Shown here: one piece after another, positions 25,649 to 35,607 of the stretch
Layout: every line of letters starts with the position of its first letter
Numbering within the stretch: position 1 is the first letter of the stretch
Source: Xanthomonas hortorum
GTDB lineage: Bacteria; Pseudomonadota; Gammaproteobacteria; Xanthomonadales; Xanthomonadaceae
DNA: 64,000 bases
Direction of reading: 5' to 3'
Assembly: GCF_024339125.1 (NCBI RefSeq)
Contig: NZ_CP101417.1
Span: forward strand, 3,111,001 to 3,175,000
Translations under genes and position numbers: made by a program
The notes under the pieces: model-generated
The model's input: only the letters and a program-made list of their open reading frames with translations
Databases searched by the model: none
What the model was told of the DNA's origin: nothing

Positions 25649-28600
25649 CTATTGCAGCGTCACCTGCTTGCGGTTGTCCGCCGGCACGCGGTCGATCAGC
25701 TTGTTGTCTGGGTCGAAGCCGGCTTCGGCAGGCAGGCCGTCGACCATGACCGTGAAACTCGGCGCGACGCTGGTGATGTGCTGACGCTGTAGATACAGCA
25801 CCGGTGCTTGCGCGTCCTTGCCAGCGGCCTTCCCGTAAATCGCCACCTCGATCCAGTCATCCAGTGGCACTGCGTGCTCCTTGCCCTTGCCGTCGGCCTG
25901 CAACTTGGCCGCATGCGTCTGCACGGTGACCTCATAGCGCCCATCGGGGCGCTTGCGTGCCTGCGCGCTCACCACGCGGTTGTCGTAGAAGGTGATCTTC
26001 TCGAACAGGTCGGTGATCAGCCCTTGCTGGTCCGGGCGCGCCTCGGCCCGAATGGTCTGCAGCAGCTCGGCCGAGGTGGTGTAAGGCGGTTGTTCGAACG
26101 CCTTGGCGGCCAGGAAGCGCTGCAACGCGCGGTTGAGCGCCTGCTCACCGATCTCTTCGCGCAGCCGGTAAAACACCAGCGAGCCCTTGCGGTAGTGGAT
26201 GTATTGCTGGTCTTCCACGCGATACAGCGGCAATTCCTCGATGGTTTCGCCACCACGGCCTTCCAGATAGCGGTCCAGTTCGTACTTGAGAAAGCGGCGC
26301 ATGTGGGCGCGTCCGTACTCGCGTTCCATCACCATCAACGCCGAATACTGCGCCAGCGATTCCGACAGCATGGTGGCGCCTTGCACGTTCGCGCCGATCA
26401 CCTGATGCGCCCACCATTGATGCGCCACTTCGTGGGCGGTGACATAGAACACGTAGTCGATATCGTTCTTGTCGCGCAGATCGGCAATGAAGCCGATCGA
26501 TTCGGAGTAGGGAATGGTGTTGGCGAACGACTGCGCAAATCGCGCGTAGCCGGGGAACTCGATGATGCGCACCTGATGGTGCTGATACGGGCTGAAATTG
26601 GCTTCGTAATAGGCCAGCGATTTCTGCACGCTCTCGATCATGCGTTGCACGTTGTATGGGTGCTTGGGGTCGTAATAGATTTCGATCGGGATGTTCTTGT
26701 AACGCGCCTTGCGCACTTCCCAGCGTGCCGACAGGTAGGCGTAGAAGTTGAGCATCGGGCGGTCCATCACGTAGCGGAAGCAGCGCCTGCCATCGCGTTG
26801 GAATTCTTTCTGCAGATAGCCCGGTGCCAGGGCGATCTGATCCGGTGCGGTGCAGACGGTGCTGGCAAAACCGAGCCAGTCGGCATCGTTGCTGACGTAG
26901 CTGTTGGCACGCGCGGCCTGATCTTCCAGCTTGGGCATGCGCGTGGGTTCGCCCAGGCCGCGCTTGCGGCGGTCGTTGCGGTCGGTGATCTCGGTCTGCG
27001 TGTTGTAGCCGAACCAGGGCAGCAGGGTATTGTTGAAAAAGCTGCCGTTGGCGACCAGTTCGGTTTGCGCCTGTTCGGCGGTGAGGCCGTGCGGATGCTG
27101 GTCCACGCGGAAGCGGAACACGCGCTCTTCGCCAGGTTGCAGCGGCTTTTGCAGGCGATAGATGCGATAGCCGGCCGGGACGTCGTGCGTGGTCAGGGTC
27201 TGCCCGCCCAGATCCACCTTTACCAGGCTGCGGTCGCCAGTGCGGCCTTGCATGCCGATGTGCACCTCGCTGATCGGCGCGGTGTGGGTGTTGCGCACTG
27301 TCCAGGTGGCATCGATAACGACCGACTGGGTGTCCGGATGCAGATCGACATGGTTGTCGATCGCGACGATGCGCGGCTGCGGCAGATCCTTGTACTTGCG
27401 GTAATCGCGCTCGTAGCGCGCCTGCAGGTCCAGCCGCTGTTCCGGCGACAGGAAGCTGTTGTAGACGTTGGTGTTCCAGTACAGCCAGCCGCCGACCGCC
27501 GCGAAGCCGAGCAGGGTGGCCGCCAATGCCGCACCGGTCGGGCTGCGCAGGCGCCGCAACGCCAGCCGCACACGCTGTCGCAACCCGTGGCCCACGCCGC
27601 GCGGCCAGAATGCCGAGGACAGCAACAGCAAGGCCAGCAGGAACACGCCCCAGTAGCCCTGAAACCACAACTGGCCGGGCAAAAAGTGCCCGTAGCCGTT
27701 CATGTCCGAATACGGTGCGTTGGGCCAGCCACCGAAGGTGTAGAGGTTCTGGGTGTAGTCGAGCATCGACAGCACCGATTGCCCGATCAACACCAGCATC
27801 AGCAGCGCATAGCCGACGAACTTGTTGTTGCTCAGCACCTGCAGCGCCAAGGCCATGCCGCCCATCAGCACGTACAGCACCGAGCCCAGTGCCAGGGTTT
27901 TGAGATACAGCAGCGGTTCGATGCTGGTGTAGCCACGGCCAAGCTGCAGCGCGATCGAGGTCAGCGCACCGGCGAGCTGGAAACTGGCGATCACCGCCAG
28001 CAAAGCGACGAATTTGCCAAGCAGCGGCACCCAATCCGGGACCGGCATCGCGTCGGTGATGCCGTCGATGCGGTTGCTGCGCTCCTTCCACACCAGTTCG
28101 CCGGCATAGAACAGCACCACGATGATCAGCAGAAAGCTGTAGCTGTTCTGCAGCGCCTCCAGCATCAACGAGGTCACCGGCAGCACGGCGGTGCCGTAAT
28201 TGCGCGAATTGAACAAGGCGGTCGGGATGAAGTTGGCCAGGCCCAGCATCAGCAGCACCACGAACGGCGCACTGCGCAGCACGCCGAGCGTGTCGAAGCG
28301 GATCTGCCGCAGCAGCTGCTTCCAGGCGGTGGCCACGCCGAAGCTCGGTGTGACCGTCAGGCGCGTGGTGGTGGCGCGTGTGCTGGTGGGCGCCGTATCG
28401 GCAGGCGCAATCGCGCCAGCGCCACGGCGCCGACGCGTGCCGCTGCGCTCGGTGCGAAACAGCGCGAAGGTGGCAGCGAACAGCACACCGCTCATGCCCA
28501 ACCACACCGCGCGATTGGCGAGCAGATAACCGGTCAGTGGCGGCAACTGGTGATTGCGCTGGTCCACCGACCAGTAGCGCAGCGTCTGCGACAACGCGCG

Positions 28601-29239
28601 GATGCCGAGCGGGTCGGACAGCGTGGCGATCCACACATTGTCCAGGTCGGCCATCAGCGCACGGCTCACGCCATACAGCACGAAGAACACGATCACGCCG
28701 ATATAGACCCACAGGATGCTGCGCGTGGTCACCGCCAGCACCGACAGCAGCGCGGTGGTGAACAGCAGATTGGGCAGCACCAGCACCAGCAACGACCACA
28801 GATAGGGCAGCACTGCGACCGGGCCGAGCCGTGCCTGATCGATCCACGGCATGAATTGCGCCGCGAACATGCCCAGCGCGATCACCACGTACATCACCAT
28901 GCCGGCGATCAGCGCCGCGCCGATGCGGCCAAGCAGATAGTCACGCCGCCGCACCGGTGTGGAAAACACCAGCTCGGCAGTGCCCAGGTCGAAGTCACGC
29001 AGCAAGGCATTGCTGACGAACAGGGTGATCACCAGCAGACCGAGCAGGCTGAAAAGCCCCAGCAGCGTAGCGATCACGGTCGGCGCATTGCGCAGCACGT
29101 TGCCGATGCCGCCACCGATCTGCACCGCATCGCTGGACAGTGCGGCAAACGCCAGCAACGCATACAGCGCAGCCAGCAGCCACAGGAAGGGCGAGCGCAG
29201 TTGTTCGCGCAGCTCGAAGCGCAGGAACGCCAGGATCAT
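25649..29239 (-). CDS. ABC transporter permease fused to M1-family metallopeptidase
   Basis: A 1196-residue membrane protein. Two ABC-2-type permease modules (about 1-265 and 310-600) are joined by a short basic linker (TRRRRGAGAI). A single membrane helix near 590-610 leads into an external M1 aminopeptidase-like domain (about 620-1196). The zinc site is HEVAH (936-940) with Trp-Trp following, and the downstream Glu in LSESLAQY lies at residue 960. By my count this gives 19 residues between His940 and Glu960, one more than the usual M1 spacing of 18. The GxMEN-type exopeptidase motif is not obvious. The partner ATPase is encoded 12 bp upstream. The substrate is unknown; peptide processing coupled to transport is a plausible reading. 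Confidence 0.9.
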   Translation of the reverse strand: MILAFLRFELREQLRSPFLWLLAALYALLAFAALSSDAVQIGGGIGNVLRNAPTVIATLLGLFSLLGLLVITLFVSNALLRDFDLGTAELVFSTPVRRRDYLLGRIGAALIAGMVMYVVIALGMFAAQFMPWIDQARLGPVAVLPYLWSLLVLVLPNLLFTTALLSVLAVTTRSILWVYIGVIVFFVLYGVSRALMADLDNVWIATLSDPLGIRALSQTLRYWSVDQRNHQLPPLTGYLLANRAVWLGMSGVLFAATFALFRTERSGTRRRRGAGAIAPADTAPTSTRATTTRLTVTPSFGVATAWKQLLRQIRFDTLGVLRSAPFVVLLMLGLANFIPTALFNSRNYGTAVLPVTSLMLEALQNSYSFLLIIVVLFYAGELVWKERSNRIDGITDAMPVPDWVPLLGKFVALLAVIASFQLAGALTSIALQLGRGYTSIEPLLYLKTLALGSVLYVLMGGMALALQVLSNNKFVGYALLMLVLIGQSVLSMLDYTQNLYTFGGWPNAPYSDMNGYGHFLPGQLWFQGYWGVFLLALLLLSSAFWPRGVGHGLRQRVRLALRRLRSPTGAALAATLLGFAAVGGWLYWNTNVYNSFLSPEQRLDLQARYERDYRKYKDLPQPRIVAIDNHVDLHPDTQSVVIDATWTVRNTHTAPISEVHIGMQGRTGDRSLVKVDLGGQTLTTHDVPAGYRIYRLQKPLQPGEERVFRFRVDQHPHGLTAEQAQTELVANGSFFNNTLLPWFGYNTQTEITDRNDRRKRGLGEPTRMPKLEDQAARANSYVSNDADWLGFASTVCTAPDQIALAPGYLQKEFQRDGRRCFRYVMDRPMLNFYAYLSARWEVRKARYKNIPIEIYYDPKHPYNVQRMIESVQKSLAYYEANFSPYQHHQVRIIEFPGYARFAQSFANTIPYSESIGFIADLRDKNDIDYVFYVTAHEVAHQWWAHQVIGANVQGATMLSESLAQYSALMVMEREYGRAHMRRFLKYELDRYLEGRGGETIEELPLYRVEDQQYIHYRKGSLVFYRLREEIGEQALNRALQRFLAAKAFEQPPYTTSAELLQTIRAEARPDQQGLITDLFEKITFYDNRVVSAQARKRPDGRYEVTVQTHAAKLQADGKGKEHAVPLDDWIEVAIYGKAAGKDAQAPVLYLQRQHITSVAPSFTVMVDGLPAEAGFDPDNKLIDRVPADNRKQVTLQ

Positions 29240-29251
29240 CGCAGCGCTCCG

Positions 29252-30145
29252 TCAGGCAGCCAGCGCTTGCTTGCGCAGGCGCTGGAAATAGACATCCTCA
29301 AGATCGGGAGCGACCTGTTCGAAACCCGGCTCCGGGCAGTCGGCGCTGAACACGTGGATCACCGGATGCCCGGCAATCAGACGCGTGGACAGCACGGTGA
29401 AGCGTGCCTCGTAATCGGGCAGCGCCTGCTTGGCGACCTGTTTGCGCCAGACCTGCTGTTGCAGCATGTCGATCGCATCGGCGGGCCGCCCGGTCAGCAA
29501 CACCTGGCCCTTGTTCATGATGGCCATCGTCGGGCACAGGTCGGTGACGTCTTCGACGATGTGGGTGGACAGGATCACCACCACGTTCTCGCCGATTTCG
29601 GCCAGCAGATTGAGAAAGCGATTGCGCTCTTCCGGATCCAGCCCGGCCGTCGGCTCATCGACGATGACCAATTGCGGGTTGCCCAGCAGCGCCTGCGCAA
29701 TGCCGAAACGTTGCCGCATGCCGCCGGAATAGGTGCCGAGCTTGCGCTTGCGTGCGTCCCACAGATTCACTTGCTGCAACAGCCGCTCGACCACCTCCTT
29801 GCGCTGGCCGCGATGGCTCAGCCCTTTGAGCACGGCAAAGTGATCGAGCATGTCCAGCGCGCTGACCTTCGGGTACACGCCGAAATCCTGCGGCAGATAG
29901 CCCAGCCGGCGCCGCAATGCGTCCTTGTCGGTGAGCACATCGATGCTGCTGCCGTCGGCACCGGTCAGGCTGACGCTGCCCGAATCGGGTTCCTGCAGCG
30001 TGGCCAGCGTGCGCATCAACGACGACTTGCCGGCGCCGTTTGGCCCAAGCAATCCGAACATGCCGCGAGGAATGTCGAGGGTGACGCCTTGCAGCGCATG
30101 CACGCCATTGGCGTAGGTCTTGGACAACGCACGGATCTGCAGCAT
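29252..30145 (-). CDS. ABC transporter ATP-binding protein
   Basis: A 297-residue ATPase. Walker A is GPNGAGKS (34-41), the Q-loop lies in YLPQDFG (84-90), the signature is YSGGM (139-143), and Walker B with the catalytic Glu is LVIVDEP (159-165). STHIVEDV follows as the H-loop. The C-terminal 80 residues are an accessory domain as in ABC-2 exporters. It ends 12 bp before the fused permease-peptidase gene and clearly forms one transporter with it. Confidence 0.93.
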   Translation of the reverse strand: MLQIRALSKTYANGVHALQGVTLDIPRGMFGLLGPNGAGKSSLMRTLATLQEPDSGSVSLTGADGSSIDVLTDKDALRRRLGYLPQDFGVYPKVSALDMLDHFAVLKGLSHRGQRKEVVERLLQQVNLWDARKRKLGTYSGGMRQRFGIAQALLGNPQLVIVDEPTAGLDPEERNRFLNLLAEIGENVVVILSTHIVEDVTDLCPTMAIMNKGQVLLTGRPADAIDMLQQQVWRKQVAKQALPDYEARFTVLSTRLIAGHPVIHVFSADCPEPGFEQVAPDLEDVYFQRLRKQALAA

Positions 30146-30352
30146 GTACGGTTCCTGTGTCCTGGTGTGGTTCGATCTTCATGGCGTTACCGCATCGCCG
30201 CATCCGCCGAAAGTCACAGCGACCATCGACTACCAGCGGCTCACAAAACATACCGAGCGCCCGCCTGGCGGCCGCGCAGTAGCTTTGGTGATCGCTCTGA
30301 CTCTTCGACGTGCCTCCGTGGCAGATGTGACCGAACCTGCCCGGTCTGCTGT

Positions 30353-30742
30353 TCAACCGACTTCGTAGAGCTCCAGCGGCAAGTCGTCCGGGTCGGCAAA
30401 GAAGGTGAAGCGGCGGCCGGTGTACTCGTCGATGCGGATGTCTTCGGTGACCACGCCGTGCGCGTTGAGATGCGCGACGGCCGCGTCCAGCGCTTCGACC
30501 CGGAAGGCAAGATGACGCAGCCCGCGCGCTTCCGGGCGGCTGGGGCGCAGCGGTGCGTCGGGAAACGAAAACAGCTCGATCTGGCCGCCGTCGGGCAGCG
30601 CCAGATCCAGCTTCCAGGAATCGCGCGGCTGCCGGTAATGCTCAGCGAGTACGCGCAGGCCCAGGACGTTGCAATAGAACTGCTTGGAGCGCGCATAGTC
30701 GCCGGCGATGATCGCCACGTGGTGGATGCCGGCGAGCATCAT
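30353..30742 (-). CDS. VOC family protein (glyoxalase/YaeR-like)
   Basis: A 129-residue vicinal-oxygen-chelate protein with [20 protein letters not shown] at the start, GLRHLAFRV in the middle and [13 protein letters not shown] at the end. These supply the His and Glu metal ligands of the paired beta-alpha-beta-beta-beta fold. The sequence is closest in style to YaeR/SMU1112c proteins, which bind a divalent metal but whose substrate is unknown. Two adjacent ATG codons (30742 and 30739) are possible starts. It is separated from the ABC genes by 207 bp and appears monocistronic. Confidence 0.85.
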   Translation of the reverse strand: MMLAGIHHVAIIAGDYARSKQFYCNVLGLRVLAEHYRQPRDSWKLDLALPDGGQIELFSFPDAPLRPSRPEARGLRHLAFRVEALDAAVAHLNAHGVVTEDIRIDEYTGRRFTFFADPDDLPLELYEVG

Positions 30743-31152
30743 GCGGCGCCTCGCACGCGATGGGGGAGCTGGCGCTGCCCCGCGTCGCTAGCGGCCAGCA
30801 TGGATGCGCGACACGCGGCGACAGCGATGGCGATGGCGTCTGCGATACGTGCAGGCAGCGAGGATGCACTCCAGCGCTGCGTCTGCGCGTAGGTGCGTGT
30901 GTGCAAGTCGTGTGGCATGTCAGCGGTCCGGATGAGCAGTGGCGAGGATACCGCCCGGGTGCCCGGAGCGTGTCGTGCAGACCAGGCCAGGCCGGGCGCG
31001 GCGCGCGCTGGAGCGCATCGAGGCAGAACGCCCCGCGCGGTATCGCCGCACGGCATCCCGGATTGTTGGTGCCGCGTCACGGCTGGCCAACGCGTGGCTG
31101 TGCTCGCCTGCGCGCGCATGGCAGGATGCTGGGCCACCGACCCGTCCTGCCG
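30743..31152. other. Gene-free stretch between the VOC gene and mmuP
   Basis: These 410 bases separate divergent genes. I see no coding region with a recognisable product, no intrinsic terminator and none of the window's repeat families. It must hold the mmuP promoter and probably that of the VOC gene, but no site is obvious. No SAM-riboswitch-like fold was recognised. Confidence 0.5.
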
Positions 31153-32550
31153 ATGCCCGAACCCACCTCCAACGCCGCACCGCAATTCCAGCGCAGCATG
31201 CAGGTGCGCCATCTGGTGATGCTGTCGCTGGGCGGTGTGATCGGCACCGGGTTGTTCTTCAACACCGGTTACATCATCGCCAGCACCGGTGCGTTGGGCA
31301 CGGTGATGGCGTATCTGATCGGCGCATTGGTGGTGTATCTGGTGATGCAATGCTTGGGCGAGCTGGCGGTGGCGATGCCGCAGACCGGTGCCTTTCACGT
31401 GTATGCCGCGCGCTATCTCGGCCCGGCCACCGGCTACGTGGTGGCGTGGTTGTATTGGCTGACCTGGACGGTGGCGTTGGGATCGAGCCTGACCGCTGCC
31501 GCGTTCTGCATGCAGTACTGGTTCCCGCACACACCGGCATGGCCGTGGTGTCTGTTGTTCTGCGCGCTGATCTTCGGCTTGAACACGGTGTCGGCGCGCT
31601 GGTTTGCCGAAGGCGAATTCTGGTTTTCGCTGATCAAGGTGATCACCATCCTGGTGTTTATCGTGCTTGGTGGTGCGGCGGTGGTCGGCGTGTTGCCGTT
31701 GGCAGATGGTTCGCCGGCCCCCGGGCTGCGCCACCTGCGCGCCGATGGCTGGTTTGCGCAGGGCACCTTGCCGATTTTGATGACGATGGTGGCGGTGAAC
31801 TTCGCCTTCTCCGGCACCGAGTTGATCGGTGTTGCCGCCGGCGAAACCGCGCAGCCTGCGCGTGCGATTCCGCTGGCGATCCGCACCACGCTGGTCCGGT
31901 TGGCGGTGTTGTTCGTTGGCACCGTGCTGGTGCTGGCCGCACTGTTACCGGCCGAGCAGGCAGCAGTGGAGACCAGTCCATTCGTGCGCGCCTTTGAATT
32001 GCTGGGCATTCCGTATGCGGCCGACATCTTGAATGCGGTGATCCTCACCGCGATCCTGTCGGCGGCCAATTCCGGCCTGTACGCAGCCGCGCGCATGCTG
32101 TGGTCGCTGGCCAACGAAGGCACGCTGCCGGCGCGGCTGGCGCGCCTGACCCGGCGCGGCATCCCGTTGCCGGCATTGGCGTTGAGCATGCTCGGTGGCC
32201 TGTTGGCGCTGCTCACCGGCGTGTACGCGGCCGACACCGTGTTCGTTGCGATCTCGGCAGTATCGGGTTTTGCGGTGGTAGTGGTGTGGCTGAGCATCTG
32301 CGCCTCGCACTACTTTTTTCGGCGCCAGTTGCTGCGCGATGGCATCGCGCCGGAGAGCCTGGCGTATCGCGCGCCGTGGTATCCGTGGACGCCGATCCTG
32401 GGGTTTTCGCTCTGTCTGCTGGCCTGTATCGGGCTGGCATTCGATCCGCAGCAACGCATCGCGCTGTGGTGCGGCATCCCGTTTGTGGCGCTGTGCTACG
32501 GCGCCTACGCACTCACGCAATGGCTTGCGACCCGGAGACAGCACGCATGA
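31153..32550 (+). CDS. mmuP: S-methylmethionine / amino acid permease
   Basis: A 465-residue transporter of the amino acid-polyamine-organocation superfamily (amino acid transporter, AAT group) with about twelve helices. The first helix region [20 protein letters not shown] carries the substrate-binding GTGLF motif, and [11 protein letters not shown] in helix 6 is typical. Its stop overlaps the start of the homocysteine methyltransferase gene by four bases. That pairing defines mmuP, importer of S-methylmethionine, a plant metabolite. An ATG at 31126 is an alternative start. No strong ribosome-binding site is visible for either. Confidence 0.88.
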   Translation: MPEPTSNAAPQFQRSMQVRHLVMLSLGGVIGTGLFFNTGYIIASTGALGTVMAYLIGALVVYLVMQCLGELAVAMPQTGAFHVYAARYLGPATGYVVAWLYWLTWTVALGSSLTAAAFCMQYWFPHTPAWPWCLLFCALIFGLNTVSARWFAEGEFWFSLIKVITILVFIVLGGAAVVGVLPLADGSPAPGLRHLRADGWFAQGTLPILMTMVAVNFAFSGTELIGVAAGETAQPARAIPLAIRTTLVRLAVLFVGTVLVLAALLPAEQAAVETSPFVRAFELLGIPYAADILNAVILTAILSAANSGLYAAARMLWSLANEGTLPARLARLTRRGIPLPALALSMLGGLLALLTGVYAADTVFVAISAVSGFAVVVVWLSICASHYFFRRQLLRDGIAPESLAYRAPWYPWTPILGFSLCLLACIGLAFDPQQRIALWCGIPFVALCYGAYALTQWLATRRQHA

Positions 32551-33509
32551 CGATTCTTCCCCGCCGGCCGCGTGCCGACGCGCCTTTCAGCCAGGCCCTG
32601 CAGCACGACGGCTATGTGCTGCTCGATGGCGCACTCGCCACCGAACTGGAACAACGCGGCTGCGATCTCAACGATGCGCTGTGGTCGGCGCGCGTGCTGA
32701 TGGAGCAGCCGGAGCTGATCTACCAGGTGCATCGCGACTACTTCGCCGCCGGGGCGCAATGCGCCATCACCGCCAGTTACCAGGCCACGCCGTTGGGCTT
32801 TGCCGCGCGCGGGCTGGATCTGGCGCAGTCGCAAGCGCTGATCGCACGCAGCGTGGCGTTGGCGGCGCAGGCGCGGGCCGATCATCTGCTTGCCCATCCA
32901 CAGGACGTGCCGTTATGGGTGGCCGGGTCGGTCGGGCCGTATGGCGCGTATCTGGCAGATGGTTCGGAATATCGCGGCGACTACGCTCTGCCGTTGGCGC
33001 AGTTGCTGGACTTCCATCGTCCACGTATCGCCGCGTTGGCCGAGGCGGGTGTGGATGTCCTGGCCTGCGAGACGCTGCCGTCGGCTAACGAGATCGTCGC
33101 GCTGCGCCTGCTGCTGGAAGAATTTCCACAGCTGCATGCATGGTTTTCCTTCACCTTGCGCGATGCCGCGCATCTGAGCGACGGCACGCCGTTGGCGCAG
33201 GTCATCCCGGCGCTGGATGCCTGCAAGCAGGTGATCGCAGTGGGCATCAACTGCATCGCGCTGGAACACGTCACCGCCGCATTGCAGACCCTCTCTGCAC
33301 TGACAGCGCTGCCGCTGGTGGTGTATCCCAATTCGGGCGAGCACTACGATGCCAGCGACAAACGCTGGCATGCCGGCAGCACGACGGCATGCAGCTTGGC
33401 CGACCAGCACGCACAGTGGCTGGCGGCCGGTGCGCGGTTGATCGGCGGTTGCTGCCGCACCACGCCGCGCGACATCGCCGCGCTGGCGGCTGCGCGCGCG
33501 GCGGGCTGA
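32547..33509 (+). CDS. mmuM: Homocysteine S-methyltransferase
   Basis: A 320-residue zinc enzyme that transfers a methyl group from S-methylmethionine to homocysteine, giving two methionines. The TIM-barrel start is [18 protein letters not shown] (24-41). Zinc ligands are Cys236 in GINC and the adjacent Cys302 and Cys303 in [25 protein letters not shown]-like residues (127-142) form the substrate region. It overlaps mmuP by four bases and forms a two-gene operon. The next gene converges on it only 6 bp away. Confidence 0.95.
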   Translation: MTILPRRPRADAPFSQALQHDGYVLLDGALATELEQRGCDLNDALWSARVLMEQPELIYQVHRDYFAAGAQCAITASYQATPLGFAARGLDLAQSQALIARSVALAAQARADHLLAHPQDVPLWVAGSVGPYGAYLADGSEYRGDYALPLAQLLDFHRPRIAALAEAGVDVLACETLPSANEIVALRLLLEEFPQLHAWFSFTLRDAAHLSDGTPLAQVIPALDACKQVIAVGINCIALEHVTAALQTLSALTALPLVVYPNSGEHYDASDKRWHAGSTTACSLADQHAQWLAAGARLIGGCCRTTPRDIAALAAARAAG

Positions 33510-33515
33510 GCTGGC

Positions 33516-35456
33516 TCAGCCTTTTTGCGTGGCGATCCAGCGCTGGATCTTGTCCTGCAGGATCTCCAGCGGCACCGAGCCGTCCTTGAGCACTTCGGTG
33601 TGGAAGGCGCGCACATCGAAGCGTGGCCCAAGTTCGCGTTGCGCCTGTTCGCGCAGCTGCGCGATCTTCATCTCGCCGACCTTGTAGGCCAGCGCCTGGC
33701 CGGGGATGGCCATGTAGCGGTCGACCTCGGCTTCGGCATCGGTGCGGCTCATGCCCGAGTTGTCCAGCATGTAGTCGATCGCCTGGGTGCGGCTCCAGCC
33801 CTTGCTGTGCAGGCCGGTGTCAGCCACCAGGCGAATCGAGCGCCACAGCGCGTTCTGCAGATAACCGTAGGTGTTGTACGGATCCTGATACAGCCCCAGC
33901 TCGCGCCCCAGCGACTCTGCATACAGGCCCCAGCCTTCGATATACGCCGTCTCGCCGCCCAGGCGGCGGAACTTGGGCAGATCGGTCAGCTGCTGCTGCA
34001 GCCCGAGCTGGTAGTGATGGCCGGGAATCGCTTCGTGCAGGTACAGGCTCTCGGCCTCCCAGGTCTTGCGCGAGGGCAGGTCGGAGGTGTTGACGTAGAA
34101 GATGCCCGGCGTACTGCCGTCGCCGTTGGGGCGCATGTAGGAGCCACTGGCGGCCGCTTGCGCGCGCTGCGCTTCCACCACACGCACTTCCAGCGCCGGC
34201 ATGCCCTGGACATTGAACAGGCGCGGCACCGCCAGCTGTACACGGCCTTGCAGGCCACGGTAATAACCCAGCAATTCGGTGTCGCTGCGGAAGGCGAAGC
34301 GCCTGTCGGTCTGCATGAACTTGTAGAACTTGGGCAGGTTGCCGCGGAACTTGACCTGCTTGGCCAGCGCGGCGATCTCGCCCTGCAGGCGCGCCACCTC
34401 ATCCAGCCCGATCTGATGGATCTGGTCCGGGGTCAGCTCGGAGGTGGTGCTCTGGCGCACGTCGTAGGCGTACCAGGCCGCGCCATTGGGCAGCGCCGTC
34501 AGTCCGTCGGTATCGCGGCAGGCCGGCAGGTATTCGGTGGCGATGAAGCCACGCAGCTCCCGGTAGGCCGGCATGATGCGCACTTCGATCAAGCGCTTGT
34601 ATTCGGCGGTGATGCGCTGCTTGTCGGCCTCGGGCATGTCTGCCGGCAGGTTGCGCACCGGGCCCCAGAACAGGCTGTCTTCCGCGTTGCGCGCGATGAT
34701 CGCGTCCAGCTGCGGCAGCACTTTTTGCATCAGCACCTTCGGCTGCACCACGCCGGCCTGCATGCCGGCGCGCATATTGCTGATCGCCTGGTCGAACAGC
34801 TCGGGGATGCCGACCGCACGCCGCGACCAGTTGTCGTAGTCCTTGACCGTCTTGAACGGCTGCGCGCCGGTGCCCGAGCCCAGCACCACCGCGATGCTGG
34901 CGATGTTGTAGAACTGGTTGATCGGCAGCATCCAGCTGGGGAACTGCTCGGCCGCCAGTGCGCTGCGCGCGTCGCGCACGAAGATCTGGTAGCTGAGCAG
35001 GTCCTGCCCGCTCAAGCCGTCCGGCCCCAACGCTTCGGCCTTGCCCAGCCACAGCACGGTGAAATCGTGCGACTGTTGCCGGAACGCCGGCGACAGGAAG
35101 TTGGGCAACTGGTCGTTGTAGCGGGTTTCGCCCTGGAAGGTGGCCTGCAGCGGGTTGAGCTTGAGCGAGGCATCCCAGTACTGGTCGTAAAGCAGGTTGA
35201 GCTGCTGCGCCTTGGTCAGCACCACGGGCGGGGCGACCACGCGCGGCTTGGCCCTGGCGGCTTTGCCCCCTTTGGCAGCCTTGGTGGTCCTGGCCGCCGG
35301 CTTGGCGGTCTTCTTGCCTTTGCTCGCCTTCGCGCGCGTTTGCGAGGTCTGTGCCTTGCCGGTTTTCTTCTTGGCCGCATCGGCGGGCACTGCCAGCGAC
35401 AGGCTCATGATGGCGGCCATGGCCAGGGACAGCAGGCGGGAAAAGCTGAGGGGCAT
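33516..35456 (-). CDS. DUF885 family exported peptidase
   Basis: A 646-residue secreted zinc-peptidase-like protein. The signal peptide (to about residue 27, AVPADA) is followed by a long Lys/Ala-rich low-complexity stretch (28-70). The DUF885 domain fills the rest and contains the metal-binding motif LHEAIPGHHYQ and the downstream GWGLYAESLGRELGLY. DUF885 proteins are related to carboxypeptidase Taq/M32-like enzymes and some are dipeptidyl hydrolases. The start at MPLSFSRLLS gives a normal signal peptide; the frame is open six codons further. Confidence 0.9.
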   Translation of the reverse strand: MPLSFSRLLSLAMAAIMSLSLAVPADAAKKKTGKAQTSQTRAKASKGKKTAKPAARTTKAAKGGKAARAKPRVVAPPVVLTKAQQLNLLYDQYWDASLKLNPLQATFQGETRYNDQLPNFLSPAFRQQSHDFTVLWLGKAEALGPDGLSGQDLLSYQIFVRDARSALAAEQFPSWMLPINQFYNIASIAVVLGSGTGAQPFKTVKDYDNWSRRAVGIPELFDQAISNMRAGMQAGVVQPKVLMQKVLPQLDAIIARNAEDSLFWGPVRNLPADMPEADKQRITAEYKRLIEVRIMPAYRELRGFIATEYLPACRDTDGLTALPNGAAWYAYDVRQSTTSELTPDQIHQIGLDEVARLQGEIAALAKQVKFRGNLPKFYKFMQTDRRFAFRSDTELLGYYRGLQGRVQLAVPRLFNVQGMPALEVRVVEAQRAQAAASGSYMRPNGDGSTPGIFYVNTSDLPSRKTWEAESLYLHEAIPGHHYQLGLQQQLTDLPKFRRLGGETAYIEGWGLYAESLGRELGLYQDPYNTYGYLQNALWRSIRLVADTGLHSKGWSRTQAIDYMLDNSGMSRTDAEAEVDRYMAIPGQALAYKVGEMKIAQLREQAQRELGPRFDVRAFHTEVLKDGSVPLEILQDKIQRWIATQKG

Positions 35457-35607
35457 TACCGGCTCCGGGAACAAGCGAGCGGGGAGCTTGCCCGATCCGC
35501 ACCGTTCAAGCCACCCACCCGCGACACCTGGCCCGCCTGAAATTCATGAAGCCCGCGCTGCAGATGGGCGGCGCACACGCATGTTGCAGTGCGATAGTCT
35601 TGCGCGC

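Noticed and set aside
25808-30892. A very long open frame (1694 codons) on the plus strand opposite the ABC transporter genes
   Set aside because: The minus strand encodes clear ABC and M1 domains. The plus frame gives His/Gln/Arg-rich sequence with no domains, as expected from GC-rich codon bias on the opposite strand.
30743-31152. A SAM riboswitch or other methionine leader before mmuP
   Set aside because: No conserved riboswitch core or terminator/antiterminator pair could be recognised by eye.
33525-35540. An open frame of 671 codons opposite the DUF885 gene
   Set aside because: It is the antisense frame of a gene with signal peptide and zinc motif, with low-complexity composition.
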